This document shows, piece after piece, positions 16,047 through 24,903 of a stretch of DNA of 64,000 nucleotides (positions within the stretch are counted from its first letter, which is position 1; every line of letters starts with the position of its first letter). A program made the position numbers and the translations under genes. A model generated the notes under the pieces. It made no database searches. It saw only the letters and a program-made list of their open reading frames with translations, and was not told where the DNA came from. This DNA is from Ornithinibacillus caprae (GTDB lineage: Bacteria > Bacillota > Bacilli > Bacillales > Amphibacillaceae), in NCBI RefSeq assembly GCF_009728145.1, contig NZ_WOCA01000007.1:62001-126000 (forward strand), read 5' to 3'.

Positions 16047-16998
16047 ATTCTGTACTATTATTTAAAAATTCGCTCAAACGCTCTTGAAATTCTACTGTTG
16101 CAACAGTATAAGCTTTTGTATGACCTGCATTTGGAACAATCCATAATTCTTTTTCTCCACCAGCAGCATCAAAAAGCTCATATGCCATTTCGGTTGGGAC
16201 TAACTCATCCGAATCCCCATGAATAATAAATAAGGGTTTCGTATTTTTCGTTACTTGATCAATAGCTGAAGCTTCCCCAAAGGTATATCCTGCTCTGATT
16301 TTTGTAATCATACTTGTTATATCTAGAAGCGGAAACGGAGGTAAATTATATAGGTGCTTCAATTGATGGTTTAGCTCCTCTTTCACCGTTGTATAACCGC
16401 TATCAGCTACAATACCTTTCACTTCTTGCGGTAAATCTTCTCCACTAACCATTAGCACTAATGATGCTCCCATCGAATTACCGTGTAGAATGATTTGTTC
16501 AGCTTGGTAATCTTCAATGATCAAATCAATCCACTCTAAATAATCTAGTCGATCATGCCAGCCGTAGCCAATATAATCTCCTTCACTCTCTCCATGACCT
16601 CTAGCATCCGGCATTAAAATATCATAGCCTTGATCATAATAAAATTTAACCAAGTCATCCATATGATCTCGATTTCCTCGGTATCCATGTGCTAAAATTA
16701 CTGCTTTCCCTGTATCCGCTTCATTTTCAATGAAACCAGCTACTAACTTCAACTGATCATAAGAAGTTATTTCAAGAACCTGTGGTTGTTGATTACTATA
16801 CCATTCTATTGCATCCTTAATAATAGATTGCGCTTCTTCACCTACTGTCGCATTTACCGCTTCTGATTCCTGATGTAATTGTACTTCCGTTCCACGTTTT
16901 ATTCCTTCATTGTAAAAATAATTACCTGCAAATATCGTAGCTATTATAAAGATCCCAGCTATTATTCCTGAAATCATTATGATTCGCTTTTTCATCAT
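16045..16998 (-). CDS. Membrane-anchored alpha/beta hydrolase
   Basis: This 317-residue hydrolase has an N-terminal membrane helix at residues 5-25 and an extracellular catalytic domain. The oxyanion region is LAHGYRGNRDHM. The nucleophile elbow is GNSMG, with Asp in HGDSDELVP and His in NAGHTKAY completing the triad. It resembles the Bacillus YqkD/'alpha/beta hydrolase of the cell surface' group. The ATG follows GGGGGAAG. The physiological ester or amide substrate is unknown. Confidence 0.85.
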   Translation of the reverse strand: MMKKRIIMISGIIAGIFIIATIFAGNYFYNEGIKRGTEVQLHQESEAVNATVGEEAQSIIKDAIEWYSNQQPQVLEITSYDQLKLVAGFIENEADTGKAVILAHGYRGNRDHMDDLVKFYYDQGYDILMPDARGHGESEGDYIGYGWHDRLDYLEWIDLIIEDYQAEQIILHGNSMGASLVLMVSGEDLPQEVKGIVADSGYTTVKEELNHQLKHLYNLPPFPLLDITSMITKIRAGYTFGEASAIDQVTKNTKPLFIIHGDSDELVPTEMAYELFDAAGGEKELWIVPNAGHTKAYTVATVEFQERLSEFLNNSTE

Positions 16999-17073
16999 CT
17001 TCCCCCATCTCTATGACACGCCCCCTACTACTATTCTATCATTATTTATACTCACATAATTTTTAGTAACAAC

Positions 17074-17098
17074 AAAAAAGAGACCCAAACTAGGTCTC
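17074..17098 (-). terminator. Terminator after the VOC gene
   Basis: The stem GAGACC / GGTCTC is followed by six T on the minus strand, 6 bp after the VOC stop codon. Confidence 0.8.
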
Positions 17099-17104
17099 CT
17101 AAAG

Positions 17105-17473
17105 TCACTCCCATTCTAGAAATTCCAGTCTATTTCCAAAAGGATCGGTTACATAAAACCGATTTGCTCCAGGTAAATTTGTGTCATTTAGAAAAGAAAC
17201 TCCCATCTTAGCTAAATACTTTTTCAGACCTTCAATATTTTTCACATGAATGGCAGGATGGGCTTTCTTAGCTGGGGTAAAAGGTTCCTCAACACCAATA
17301 TGTAGATGGACAGTTCCAGCTTGAAACCAAACGCCTCCACGTCTTCGTAAGGTATCGGGCTTCTCCACTTCTTTGAACCCCAAAATATGTTGATAAAAAT
17401 CACGTGCTTTCTGCTCCCCACCAATCGGAGCTGCTAATTGAACATGATCAATTCTATCGTATTCAAATTCCAT
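17105..17473 (-). CDS. VOC / glyoxalase-like protein
   Basis: This single vicinal-oxygen-chelate domain has 122 residues. The first beta-alpha-beta-beta-beta module begins YDRIDHVQLAAPIGGEQKARDFY, and metal-type residues occur at His in IDHVQL, His in VHLHIGV and Glu in LEFLEWE. The ATG at 17473 is chosen because GGGAGGA precedes it; the frame upstream would include that site. Members include glyoxalases, dioxygenases and resistance proteins, so the reaction cannot be stated. Confidence 0.82.
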   Translation of the reverse strand: MEFEYDRIDHVQLAAPIGGEQKARDFYQHILGFKEVEKPDTLRRRGGVWFQAGTVHLHIGVEEPFTPAKKAHPAIHVKNIEGLKKYLAKMGVSFLNDTNLPGANRFYVTDPFGNRLEFLEWE

Positions 17474-17617
17474 ACCATTTCCTCCCATAATCTTTATAGT
17501 TCTAGCTTATGGGAAATACGTACGTTTGCATAATACAAATTACAAATCAAGGATGAAAAGAATTCCTTATATGTACTACAAAAAAATCCTTTGATACTCT
17601 CACAGCTTAACGGGAAT

Positions 17618-18206
17618 GAGTTACCGTTTTACGTTTTCCGACCAGCGTTTGGGCTCTCATAACTCCTATGAGTTACCGTTTTACGTTTTCCGATCAGCGT
17701 TTGGGCTCTCATAACGTCTATGAGTTACCGTTTTACGTTTTCCGACCAGCGTTTGGGCTCTCATAACGTCTATGAGTTACCGTTTTACGTTTTCCGGCAA
17801 GCGTTTGGGCTCTCATAACGTCTATGAGTTACCGTTTGGACTTTTCCGACCAGTGTTTGGGCTCTCATAACTCCATTGAGTTACCGTTTGGCGTTTTCCG
17901 ATCAGCGTTTGGGCTCTCATAACGTCTATGAGTTACCGTTTGGACTTTTCCGATCAGCGTTTGGGCTCTCATTACTCCCTTGAGTTACCGTTTTACGTTT
18001 TCCGATCAGTGTTTGGGCTCTCATAACATCCATGAGTTACCGTTTTACGTTTTCCTGCAAGCGTTTGGGCTCTCATTACTCCCATTAGTTACCGTTTTGC
18101 GTTTTCCAACGAGCGTTTGGGCTCTCATTACTCCCTTGAGTTACCGTTTGGACTTTTCCGACCAGCGTTTGGGCTCTCATAACATCGATGAGTTACCGTC
18201 TTGCGT
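17618..18206. repeat. 52-bp tandem hairpin array, first copy (about 11 units)
   Basis: Units start at GGGCTCTCAT positions 17651, 17703, 17755 and so on to 18171, at an exact 52-bp period. Each unit holds an inverted pair CTCAT-N8-ATGAG, then GTTACCGTTT, then a variable half such as TACGTTTTCCGATCAGCG. The hairpin half is more conserved than the rest. It fills the gap between the VOC gene and the sspL-csgA pair and holds no credible gene. The same family recurs at 45078-45632. Confidence 0.95.
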
Positions 18207-18290
18207 AACCATTTCAAATTAATTATTCATCCCATATCTGAAGAAATGGCTTACTATCTCTTAAAATCTGTAAGTTAAACATAAAAGTTA

Positions 18291-18440
18291 AAGACCAACC
18301 TCCTAAAGGAAGTTGGTCAGCCAATTTAGTATTCAATAGCCACCTATGCCGTATTTTCATAAAAAGTTTTAAACCACCACTTCACCAAAGTGGGTGTTTG
18401 CAGAAACCTTCCTGCCTTCCGCTCTTGACGGCACGACATT
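18291..18440. other. Non-coding stretch with hairpins, possible transposon end remnant
   Basis: After the array, GACCAAC / GTTGGTC (18291-18317) forms one hairpin. On the minus strand, CCACTT-N5-AAGTGG near 18380 lies beside a purine-rich GAGCGGAAGGCAGGAAGG. This looks like the 3' end of an IS200/IS605-type element, but no transposase fragment is visible and the match is from memory only. No gene is seen from 18207 to 18596. Confidence 0.2.
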
Positions 18441-18596
18441 AGAGCTTCAATGTAAAACTCCCTATTATCTCATTAGAGGTTAAAACTTAAATAAATACGA
18501 ACATCGTAGCTTGTTTATATATTACTATGGTTAGGGACATATATCAATGTTAATTCCAACCAATACTGGAAAATGAGTGAATCAGCCTATATTCAC

Positions 18597-18854
18597 TTAA
18601 AAAAGTAGTTCAAATACCTCAGTTAATTGGTCAATTCTGGTATCATCTCCAACGTTTTTAGCATAATTCAACTCTCTTTCCAATAATGAATCCAAATAAG
18701 CCATTTCTTTGTCATCTAAATCCTCAATAAATTCTTCTTCACTTTCATAGTGATTGGACTCTATTTTACGGTAAATTTCCTTACACAAATCATTTTCAAT
18801 ATAGTTTGCTAACGATTCTCTCAAATAAAGTAATGTATTGTCGATGATATTCAC
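18597..18854 (-). CDS. CsgA-like sporulation protein
   Basis: This acidic, helical protein has 85 residues (NTLLYLRESLANYIEN and LTEVFELLF). It resembles the sigma-G-controlled spore protein CsgA of B. subtilis in length and in its start and end patterns; this is from memory of the family, not a search. It follows the SspL-like gene by 14 bp. The start is unclear. The GTG at 18854 is part of the AGGTG that would act as ribosome binding site. The spacing from AGGTG instead favours an ATC codon 9 nt later, which aligns with the family N-terminus. Confidence 0.6.
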   Translation of the reverse strand: MNIIDNTLLYLRESLANYIENDLCKEIYRKIESNHYESEEEFIEDLDDKEMAYLDSLLERELNYAKNVGDDTRIDQLTEVFELLF

Positions 18855-18868
18855 CTACTTTGTCACAA

Positions 18869-19009
18869 CTAAATTTTCGTATTCTTCTTTTTTGTCCGCT
18901 GCTCTAATTGGGACCTTGGTTGTTGATCTGCAACATCATCTGTCAATCCTTGGGGGTTTACACTCGTATCTACCCGCTTCTTACTCCAATTTTCATTTTT
19001 TTTACTCAT
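18869..19009 (-). CDS. sspL: SspL-like small acid-soluble spore protein
   Basis: This 46-residue hydrophilic protein has the start ATG at 19009 with GGAGGTG upstream. The pattern VNPQGLTDD, then QLEQRTKKKNTKI, matches the 'TPQG...ELEERAKKSNTK' layout of B. subtilis SspL. Such proteins are packed in the spore core and made in the forespore under sigma-G. The next gene, 14 bp on, is the CsgA-like protein, another forespore product, which supports the call. No promoter was scored. Confidence rests on pattern memory. Confidence 0.7.
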   Translation of the reverse strand: MSKKNENWSKKRVDTSVNPQGLTDDVADQQPRSQLEQRTKKKNTKI

Positions 19010-19129
19010 GAAACTACACCTCCACTAATTATTGTTTCAAAATAGTTTGCTTTTATCCTTGTAAAATATGTAGATTATCGTTGTGAAAATTAACTTAGTT
19101 AGGATAAACTTAGATGAGGAGTTGATTTT

Positions 19130-20374
19130 ATGAAAAAGTTTTTACATGTGTGTTTTGCGTTAGCTCTTACTCTCATATTAGTTGCATGTCAATCAGAAGA
19201 GACCCTATCTTTTTCTGATGAAAGGTTGGAAGATGCGATACGAGGAGAGATTGAAAAGCAAAATGAAGAGGAACTATATGAATCTGATGTTAACGAAGTT
19301 ACAGAACTGGATCTCTCAGGATTAGAGATTGAAGAATTGGAAGGACTAGAATTCTTCGATGCATTAGAGACATTAAATTTACAAGATAATAACATTCAAG
19401 ACTTTTCCATACTAGAACAGCTAGATAATCTAAAAGAAGTAATCATTGTAGGTAACCCTTTTGATGAAACATCAAATCTATTGAGTAAACTGAGTGAACA
19501 AGGTATTGAAGTTATTACTACACTCGATGTTGAAGTCGTTGGTTCACCAGATGGCCCAGGTGGATTCCTGTGGAAAGTAGAAAATGGGGATACAATTGTA
19601 TATTTACAAGGAACTATTCATGCTGGAACAGAAGATTTCTATCCGCTTAATGAAAAAATTGAACAGGCATATGCAGAATCCAATGTAGTGGTGCCTGAGA
19701 TCGACTTAAACAATGTCAACCCATTTGAAATGCAGGGGATTACAATGGAACTTGCTACATATGAAGATGGCACTACAATAGAAGACCATATTCCTGAGGA
19801 TTTGTATGGCCTATTAGATGAAACATTACAGGAATTAGGACTGCCTCTCCAAATGTTAAATAACTTTAAACCATGGTTTTTATCTTCTACCATACAGCAG
19901 CTAATGACGGAACAATTAGGTTATGTCCACGGTGTTGATGAATACTTTTTAAACAGAGCAGATCAGGATAACAAGAAGGTAATTGGACTAGAAACGGTTG
20001 AAGAACAATTACGTATTTTTTCTGATACAAGCCCTGAATATCAAATTCAAATGCTAGAAGAATCCTTAATCGATATAGAAGCGTTCGATCAACAGATGCA
20101 AGATATGTTTTCCATGTATAAGCAAGGTGATCCAGAAGAACTACTGAATTATCTAGTTGCAGAAGATGTAGAAGCTAGTGATGAAGAACAAGCATTTATG
20201 GAAGCTTTAAATGATAATCGAAATTATGGCATGGCTGAGACGATTATAGAATTTTTAGAAGAAGATAGTGGAGAAACGTATTTCGTAATCGTAGGTAGTC
20301 TACATCTAATCCTTGAACCACATGTAATCTCCATTTTAGAAGATGAAGGTTACGAGGTAGAACCAGTTCTTTAG
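19130..20374 (+). CDS. LRR-TraB/GumN-family lipoprotein
   Basis: This is a lipoprotein with lipobox LILVAC at about residues 15-20. Residues ~55-120 form two or three leucine-rich repeats (ELDLSGLEIEELEGL, LETLNLQDNNIQDFSIL). The C-terminal ~270 residues are a TraB/GumN domain, with the GTIHAG motif near the start and VGSLHLI near the end; these hold the conserved histidines of this suspected metalloprotease fold. The ATG follows GAGGAG. The protein is strongly acidic, fitting an exposed surface in salt. Fusion of LRR to TraB in one lipoprotein is not usual. Substrate is unknown. Confidence 0.8.
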   Translation: MKKFLHVCFALALTLILVACQSEETLSFSDERLEDAIRGEIEKQNEEELYESDVNEVTELDLSGLEIEELEGLEFFDALETLNLQDNNIQDFSILEQLDNLKEVIIVGNPFDETSNLLSKLSEQGIEVITTLDVEVVGSPDGPGGFLWKVENGDTIVYLQGTIHAGTEDFYPLNEKIEQAYAESNVVVPEIDLNNVNPFEMQGITMELATYEDGTTIEDHIPEDLYGLLDETLQELGLPLQMLNNFKPWFLSSTIQQLMTEQLGYVHGVDEYFLNRADQDNKKVIGLETVEEQLRIFSDTSPEYQIQMLEESLIDIEAFDQQMQDMFSMYKQGDPEELLNYLVAEDVEASDEEQAFMEALNDNRNYGMAETIIEFLEEDSGETYFVIVGSLHLILEPHVISILEDEGYEVEPVL

Positions 20375-20378
20375 TAGA

Positions 20379-20411
20379 CAAAAACACAAGTCGTCGGGAC
20401 TTGTGTTTTTG
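20379..20411. terminator. Bidirectional terminator
   Basis: CAAAAACACAAGTC pairs perfectly with GACTTGTGTTTTTG, with a 5-nt loop, between convergent genes. T-rich tails lie on both strands. Confidence 0.9.
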
Positions 20412-20421
20412 TTTTGAATGA

Positions 20422-22041
20422 TTATTGCTCTTCATTTCCCCCTAAATCCTCATATTGATCTCGCAATGAACGCTTCAATACTTTTCCGCTAGGGTTCTTT
20501 GGTAAAGAATCTGTAAAATCAACATATTTCGGAACTTTGAATGAGGAAAGCTTTTGCTTACAATAATCAATAACGTCCTCTTTGGTTAGAACTGCCCCGT
20601 CCTTTGGAACAATAATTGCCGTAACTGCTTCGATCCAGTATTTATCTGGAATACTAATTACAGCTACTTCAGATACTCCTTCTAACTGGTATATCGTTTC
20701 TTCTACTTCACGACTGGATACATTGACACCACCAGTATTAATCATATCTTTTTTACGATCAATAATGGTGATATACCCTTCTTCATCCATCACACCAAGA
20801 TCTCCACTGTGAAACCAGCCACCTTTAAAGGCTTCTGCTGTTTTCTCTGGATCATGTAAATAACCTTTCATCGCATGTGGTGTACGATGAACAATTTCAC
20901 CTACTTCTCCTCTTGGAAGTTCTACATCATTTTCATCAACAATTTTTGTTTGCATATTTAGTGTTGGTTTTCCAGCTGAACCTAGTTTACTTAACTGATC
21001 CCCTGGTTGAAGAGCAGTCGCTAATGGAGCTACTTCTGTCTGACCATAAAAATTCCAAAACCTCGCATTTGGTAATCGTTCTGAGAGCTCCTTCAAAATT
21101 TCTCTTGGCATGATTGCAGCTCCATAGTAACATTTTTCTAAAGTAGAAAGATTACGTTTATCAAAATCAGGATGACGCAATAAAGCAATCCATACGGTTG
21201 GAGGACAGAAAAGCTGGGTTGCTGCTTCCTTTTCAATTGTCTCCAAAATCAATTCCGGACTTGCACCCGGCAGAATAATACCACTCGATCCTAAATAGAT
21301 GCTTGGTCCTAAGAAACAATGAAGCTGTGCACTATGATAAAGTGGTAGTGCGTGAATTAAAACATCACTTTCAGACATGTGGCCATCGATAATACAGCTC
21401 ATGTATTCACTGATAATACTTTTGTGCGTTAGCATAACGCCCTTTGGACGAGATTCAGTACCACTGGTATATAATACATGTGCTAAATCATCATCTGCTA
21501 TCTCTGCGTCAACTAAATCAGTTGATTGTCCTTGTCTAGCTGTTATTAATGGTTTCCATGAAGATAAGTTGTCTGCTAGTTTATCTACAGATACTACATC
21601 CATTAAATAACGATATTTAATTACTAATCGTCCTGTCGCTTCATCAAGTATTGGTGCATATTCCTCTGATGCAATAAATCCATCTACCTCTGCATGCTCT
21701 AAAATATATGCTACATCTTCCACAGTCAGCATGTAATTTATCGGGATCATTACCGCCCCAATCCGAGCCAAAGCAAAATTAACGATAGTAAAATCCAAAC
21801 TGTTCTTCGACATTACTGTAATCATGTCACCTTTTTTCATACCATCATTCATAAATGCATGAGCAGTTTGATTCACAAAGTCATCTAATTCAGCATAGTT
21901 TAGGCGATGATCCTTATATGCTAAAGCAAATTTTTCAGGCATTCGTTCTCTTGATCTAGCAAGTAAATCACCTAACGTATTTCTCCTTACCCGTTCCAAC
22001 ACCTTATCAAGACCATCAAGTACGTTTGTATTTGTGTTCAT
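20422..22041 (-). CDS. AMP-forming acyl-CoA ligase
   Basis: This ANL-superfamily enzyme activates a carboxylic acid with ATP and joins it to CoA. The P-loop-like motif YTSGTESRPKGVMLTH and the A5-like YGQTEV are visible. The hinge region is GWFHSGDLG...IIDRKKD, and the catalytic Lys lies in PKNPSGKVLKR. The 539-residue length fits medium- or long-chain fatty acid ligases. The ATG at 22041 follows AGGAG; a GTG 12 nt upstream overlaps the site. It is monocistronic and shares a terminator with the lipoprotein gene. Acid chain length cannot be read. Confidence 0.88.
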   Translation of the reverse strand: MNTNTNVLDGLDKVLERVRRNTLGDLLARSRERMPEKFALAYKDHRLNYAELDDFVNQTAHAFMNDGMKKGDMITVMSKNSLDFTIVNFALARIGAVMIPINYMLTVEDVAYILEHAEVDGFIASEEYAPILDEATGRLVIKYRYLMDVVSVDKLADNLSSWKPLITARQGQSTDLVDAEIADDDLAHVLYTSGTESRPKGVMLTHKSIISEYMSCIIDGHMSESDVLIHALPLYHSAQLHCFLGPSIYLGSSGIILPGASPELILETIEKEAATQLFCPPTVWIALLRHPDFDKRNLSTLEKCYYGAAIMPREILKELSERLPNARFWNFYGQTEVAPLATALQPGDQLSKLGSAGKPTLNMQTKIVDENDVELPRGEVGEIVHRTPHAMKGYLHDPEKTAEAFKGGWFHSGDLGVMDEEGYITIIDRKKDMINTGGVNVSSREVEETIYQLEGVSEVAVISIPDKYWIEAVTAIIVPKDGAVLTKEDVIDYCKQKLSSFKVPKYVDFTDSLPKNPSGKVLKRSLRDQYEDLGGNEEQ

Positions 22042-22245
22042 ATAAATTCCCACTCCTCAAAAGTATTTTGATGACTACAAACAAAAGGAAAATTCTATTT
22101 TTTATTATAATTCAGAAAAATATTCATCGCAAGTGTAATTCAACCTTCTCTTATCTGTGATGCATGCCTATTTTCATATGGTCAAGTCCCTAAAAATTTT
22201 CATGTGAATATAGTGAAAATGACTATATATTAGGAGGAACTCAAT

Positions 22246-22749
22246 ATGGATACGACAGAGAATAGACAGCCACGTCATTTAGCATGGCATGAAACACTAG
22301 AAATACATGAATTGGTAGCGTTTCAATCGGTGGGATTAATGAAGATAAAGAATTCAGTTGGCAAAATCAGTGATAAAAAACTACATGCTTTATATGTGCA
22401 GACCATTAAGGATCTTGAAAATAATATTAATGATTTATTAAAATTTTATTCCTTGGCACCTAGAGCAGAGGTGGATGAAGATTCTGCTAGGCTCGATCAA
22501 GGATTTTTTGCAGGAGACCTACTAGCATTTTGTAAGACTGCGGTGCGGAATTATGCCATTGCAATTACAGAAACAGCAACTCCCGAAGTCCGTAAGACAT
22601 TAACAAATCACCTTCAAAAAGCAATTAACTGCCACGCTAATGTATTCAACTATATGTATGCAAACGGTCTTTACCCAGCTTATGATATACAAAAGTTATT
22701 ACAAAATGATATGAACCTAGCTAATAAGGCGTTAAAAATGGGGTATTAA
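22246..22749 (+). CDS. CotF-family spore coat protein
   Basis: This 167-residue helical protein belongs to the Coat_F family. The sequence LAWHETLEIHELVAFQSVGLMKIKNS is followed by four-helix ferritin-like segments and an aromatic NVFNYMYANGLYPAYD region before the C-terminus, as in CotF, YhcQ and YraF. The ATG follows TTAGGAGGAA. It is probably made in the mother cell late in sporulation and built into the coat. A specific sigma-K promoter was not confirmed. Confidence 0.82.
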   Translation: MDTTENRQPRHLAWHETLEIHELVAFQSVGLMKIKNSVGKISDKKLHALYVQTIKDLENNINDLLKFYSLAPRAEVDEDSARLDQGFFAGDLLAFCKTAVRNYAIAITETATPEVRKTLTNHLQKAINCHANVFNYMYANGLYPAYDIQKLLQNDMNLANKALKMGY

Positions 22750-22782
22750 CGCCTTTACAATTAAACTCAAACAGTTAATCGC

Positions 22783-22815
22783 ACAGTTCAACTCAGAGTG
22801 AACTGTATGTTTTTA
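22783..22815 (+). terminator. Terminator after the CotF-like gene
   Basis: ACAGTTCA pairs with TGAACTGT (8 bp) and is followed by ATGTTTTTATG. Confidence 0.7.
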
Positions 22816-22854
22816 TGTTGTATAAAGATGACTGACCCATGAACGTTATGCATT

Positions 22855-22913
22855 AGAAAAAACGGAATAAGGATCCGATCGGATAAATCAGTAGAGTGGA
22901 TCCTCATTCCGTT
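22855..22913 (-). terminator. Long terminator hairpin after sppI
   Basis: AACGGAAT..GGATCC (22861-22876) pairs with GGATCC..ATTCCGTT (22898-22913) around a 21-nt loop. On the minus strand it is followed by TTTTTTC, just downstream of the RDD gene. Confidence 0.75.
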
Positions 22914-22977
22914 AAAATTCACTTTTAATGGGTAGTCAATCCATTAGTTTGAAAGATAATGTTCTTCCAATTTTATT

Positions 22978-23445
22978 TTACTCATCAAATACGACTCTCG
23001 TGTTTCCGATTATATCGTGTAACCCTTGTTTTTCCTTTGTGAAACCAACAATAATATAAAGCAAGGCTAAAAATCCAAAAATACGGTGAAGAAACCTTCC
23101 AACTACCTCCCGGAATAGTAAATCACTCCACTCTAATGGCTGGTCATCTTCTCGTATAACTTTGATGCCTAAGATCATTTTCCCTAAAGTTTGACCAAAC
23201 TTTCTTGTCATTAATAAAAAGTATAAATAGAAAATAATCGAACCTATAATCCCTGTTAACGTCCAAAATCCGATATTAATGACTGTACCATCATTAATAA
23301 ATTTAAATGGAACAAACAGAATACCGTTTATACTAAATACAACAATTAAATCTAGTATGTAGGCCCAGAATCGCATCCAAAACCCTGCATATCGTTTTGT
23401 CGGCATTAGATGATCTGTTGCTGTATGAGCATTTTCCTCACCCAT
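22978..23445 (-). CDS. sppI: RDD-family membrane protein, SppI (YteJ) type inhibitor of SppA
   Basis: This membrane protein has 155 residues and an RDD domain with about three helices (RYAGFWMRFWAYILDLIVV; Arg then Asp in the first helix). The C-terminal tail is KQGLHDIIGNTRVVF. It lies 15 bp after sppA, the same order as sppA-yteJ in B. subtilis. There, YteJ was renamed SppI because it binds SppA and inhibits its protease activity. The ATG follows GGAGGTG. The assignment rests mainly on conserved gene order and the RDD fold. Confidence 0.82.
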   Translation of the reverse strand: MGEENAHTATDHLMPTKRYAGFWMRFWAYILDLIVVFSINGILFVPFKFINDGTVINIGFWTLTGIIGSIIFYLYFLLMTRKFGQTLGKMILGIKVIREDDQPLEWSDLLFREVVGRFLHRIFGFLALLYIIVGFTKEKQGLHDIIGNTRVVFDE

Positions 23446-23460
23446 GATGATGGCACCTCC

Positions 23461-24453
23461 TTAATTCGAATATAAGTACATAGCACGTGGTGCATTGGAT
23501 TCTCTAATCATATCCATCATGCTAAAAAATTCTGTTTCCTTGGCAAATAGACTTTGCATAGACATACCAAGGAATTGTTCAAATCCTAATTGGTTATTAT
23601 ATCTCACTACCTGTACATCATTCCATTCATAGTCCTCACTCATAATCGAGATGGCATCCTGTAATGAACCAAGCTCATCTACAAGCCCATTCTCCTGAGC
23701 CTGTCTACCAGTGTACACTCGTCCATCTCCTAATTGTCTAACAGTAGCTTCTGACATATCTCTACCGTCAACAATTACTTGAACAAAATCATCGTACATA
23801 TCATCAATCATTGTTTGCAGTAGTTCACGCTCTTCATCCGTCATTTCTCGTGATATAGACATGATATCCTTAAATTCTCCACTCTTAATCGTATTAAATT
23901 CGACTCCTAATTCCTCAGCTAGGCCAGAAAGGTCATATCCTTCCATAATAACACCTATGGATCCAGTTAATGTCGCTGGGTGTGCAACAACTTTATTGGC
24001 TGGTGCTGAAATGTAATATCCGCCAGAAGCTGCAGTATTCCCCATAGATACATAGATCGGTTTATTGTACTCTTCCTGTATGTCTACGATTTTGTCATGG
24101 ATTTCTGCACTTTCTACTACTCCACCACCAGGTGTGTTGATACGTAAAATAATCCCATCGACACTACGATCTTCCCCTGCTTCTTCTAGCATTTCTAAGA
24201 ATCGTTTATGGTTATATGAAGTAGTGTTTATGAGAGTACTTGGTGCTGTATCCTGAATAACACCATCAAGATGAAGAACAACTATTTTGTTTCCAAGACC
24301 TTCTTCGATTACCTCTTCATTGAATTTCTTGTCTTGAAGCGCAAATATCTGTTCAAAGTTAGAAGTAGCAAAACTACTTATAAATTGAAAGCCGACAGAT
24401 ACAATTAATAGAACTGCGGCTGCAAGTAGTGCATACCAACGCTTTGCATTCAT
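23461..24453 (-). CDS. sppA: Signal peptide peptidase SppA
   Basis: This membrane-bound serine-lysine protease cleaves leftover signal peptides and takes part in envelope stress and lantibiotic tolerance. One N-terminal helix lies at residues ~5-25. The catalytic domain includes VILRINTPGGGVVESAEI, the serine region NTAASGGYYISAPA and the lysine region NTIKSGEFKDIM. The ATG at 24453 follows GGAGGAG; the frame upstream is only leader. The 330-residue length matches the short single-domain Gram-positive form. It forms an operon with sppI. Confidence 0.93.
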   Translation of the reverse strand: MNAKRWYALLAAAVLLIVSVGFQFISSFATSNFEQIFALQDKKFNEEVIEEGLGNKIVVLHLDGVIQDTAPSTLINTTSYNHKRFLEMLEEAGEDRSVDGIILRINTPGGGVVESAEIHDKIVDIQEEYNKPIYVSMGNTAASGGYYISAPANKVVAHPATLTGSIGVIMEGYDLSGLAEELGVEFNTIKSGEFKDIMSISREMTDEERELLQTMIDDMYDDFVQVIVDGRDMSEATVRQLGDGRVYTGRQAQENGLVDELGSLQDAISIMSEDYEWNDVQVVRYNNQLGFEQFLGMSMQSLFAKETEFFSMMDMIRESNAPRAMYLYSN

Positions 24454-24552
24454 TCTATCTCCTCCAAATTCTTCCAAGTTGATTTTATACATAAAATGAT
24501 ACACTATTTTATAGCTTATCTCTAATATGACCACCTAAAACAAAAGATAATA

Positions 24553-24590
24553 AAAAACATGGAAATCTTTCTTGAAGATCCCATGTTTTT
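24553..24590. terminator. Bidirectional terminator upstream of sppA
   Basis: AAAAACATGG pairs with CCATGTTTTT, with an inner ATCTT / AAGAT. It separates the YdbC-like gene from sppA. Confidence 0.8.
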
Positions 24591-24682
24591 AGTAAAGAAC
24601 ATATAGTTCGTATTATAAAGATATGAGTGAATGTTCCCTGCTTATTGAAGAAATTTGTGGCACTCAATCAAAAATCCTGCAT

Positions 24683-24901
24683 TTAGTTAATGTTTTCTAA
24701 TGCTACTTTTAAATTCTGAACATCTTCTTTCGAAAGGGTAATACCTTTGCCCATCTTTTCATGATCTGGTGACCAATCTCTAATATCATACTTCGGATCA
24801 CGGCCATTCCAGCTCACTAGATTTAATTCCTTTTTCCATCCTTTAGGAGATTCAGATAATACCGCAATCGTTTCTACGATTTCATATTTTATTTCCGCCA
24901 T
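24683..24901 (-). CDS. YdbC/PC4-family single-stranded DNA-binding protein
   Basis: This 72-residue protein has the PC4-like fold typical of YdbC: VETIAVLSESPKGWKKELNLVSWNG, then PKYDIRDW, and a C-terminal helix SKEDVQNLKVAL. Family members bind single-stranded DNA and may influence transcription. It follows the small membrane gene by 2 bp, and its weak site AAAGGATG lies inside that gene's end. Translational coupling is likely. Confidence 0.8.
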   Translation of the reverse strand: MAEIKYEIVETIAVLSESPKGWKKELNLVSWNGRDPKYDIRDWSPDHEKMGKGITLSKEDVQNLKVALENIN

Positions 24902-24903
24902 AT

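Noticed and set aside
17618-18206. CRISPR array
   Set aside because: The units follow each other without unique spacers, the whole 52 bp is repeated, and no cas gene is near. The same holds for 45078-45632.
17980-18222. 80-codon frame in the first 52-bp array
   Set aside because: It is made of array units, has no ribosome binding site and shows no protein-like composition.
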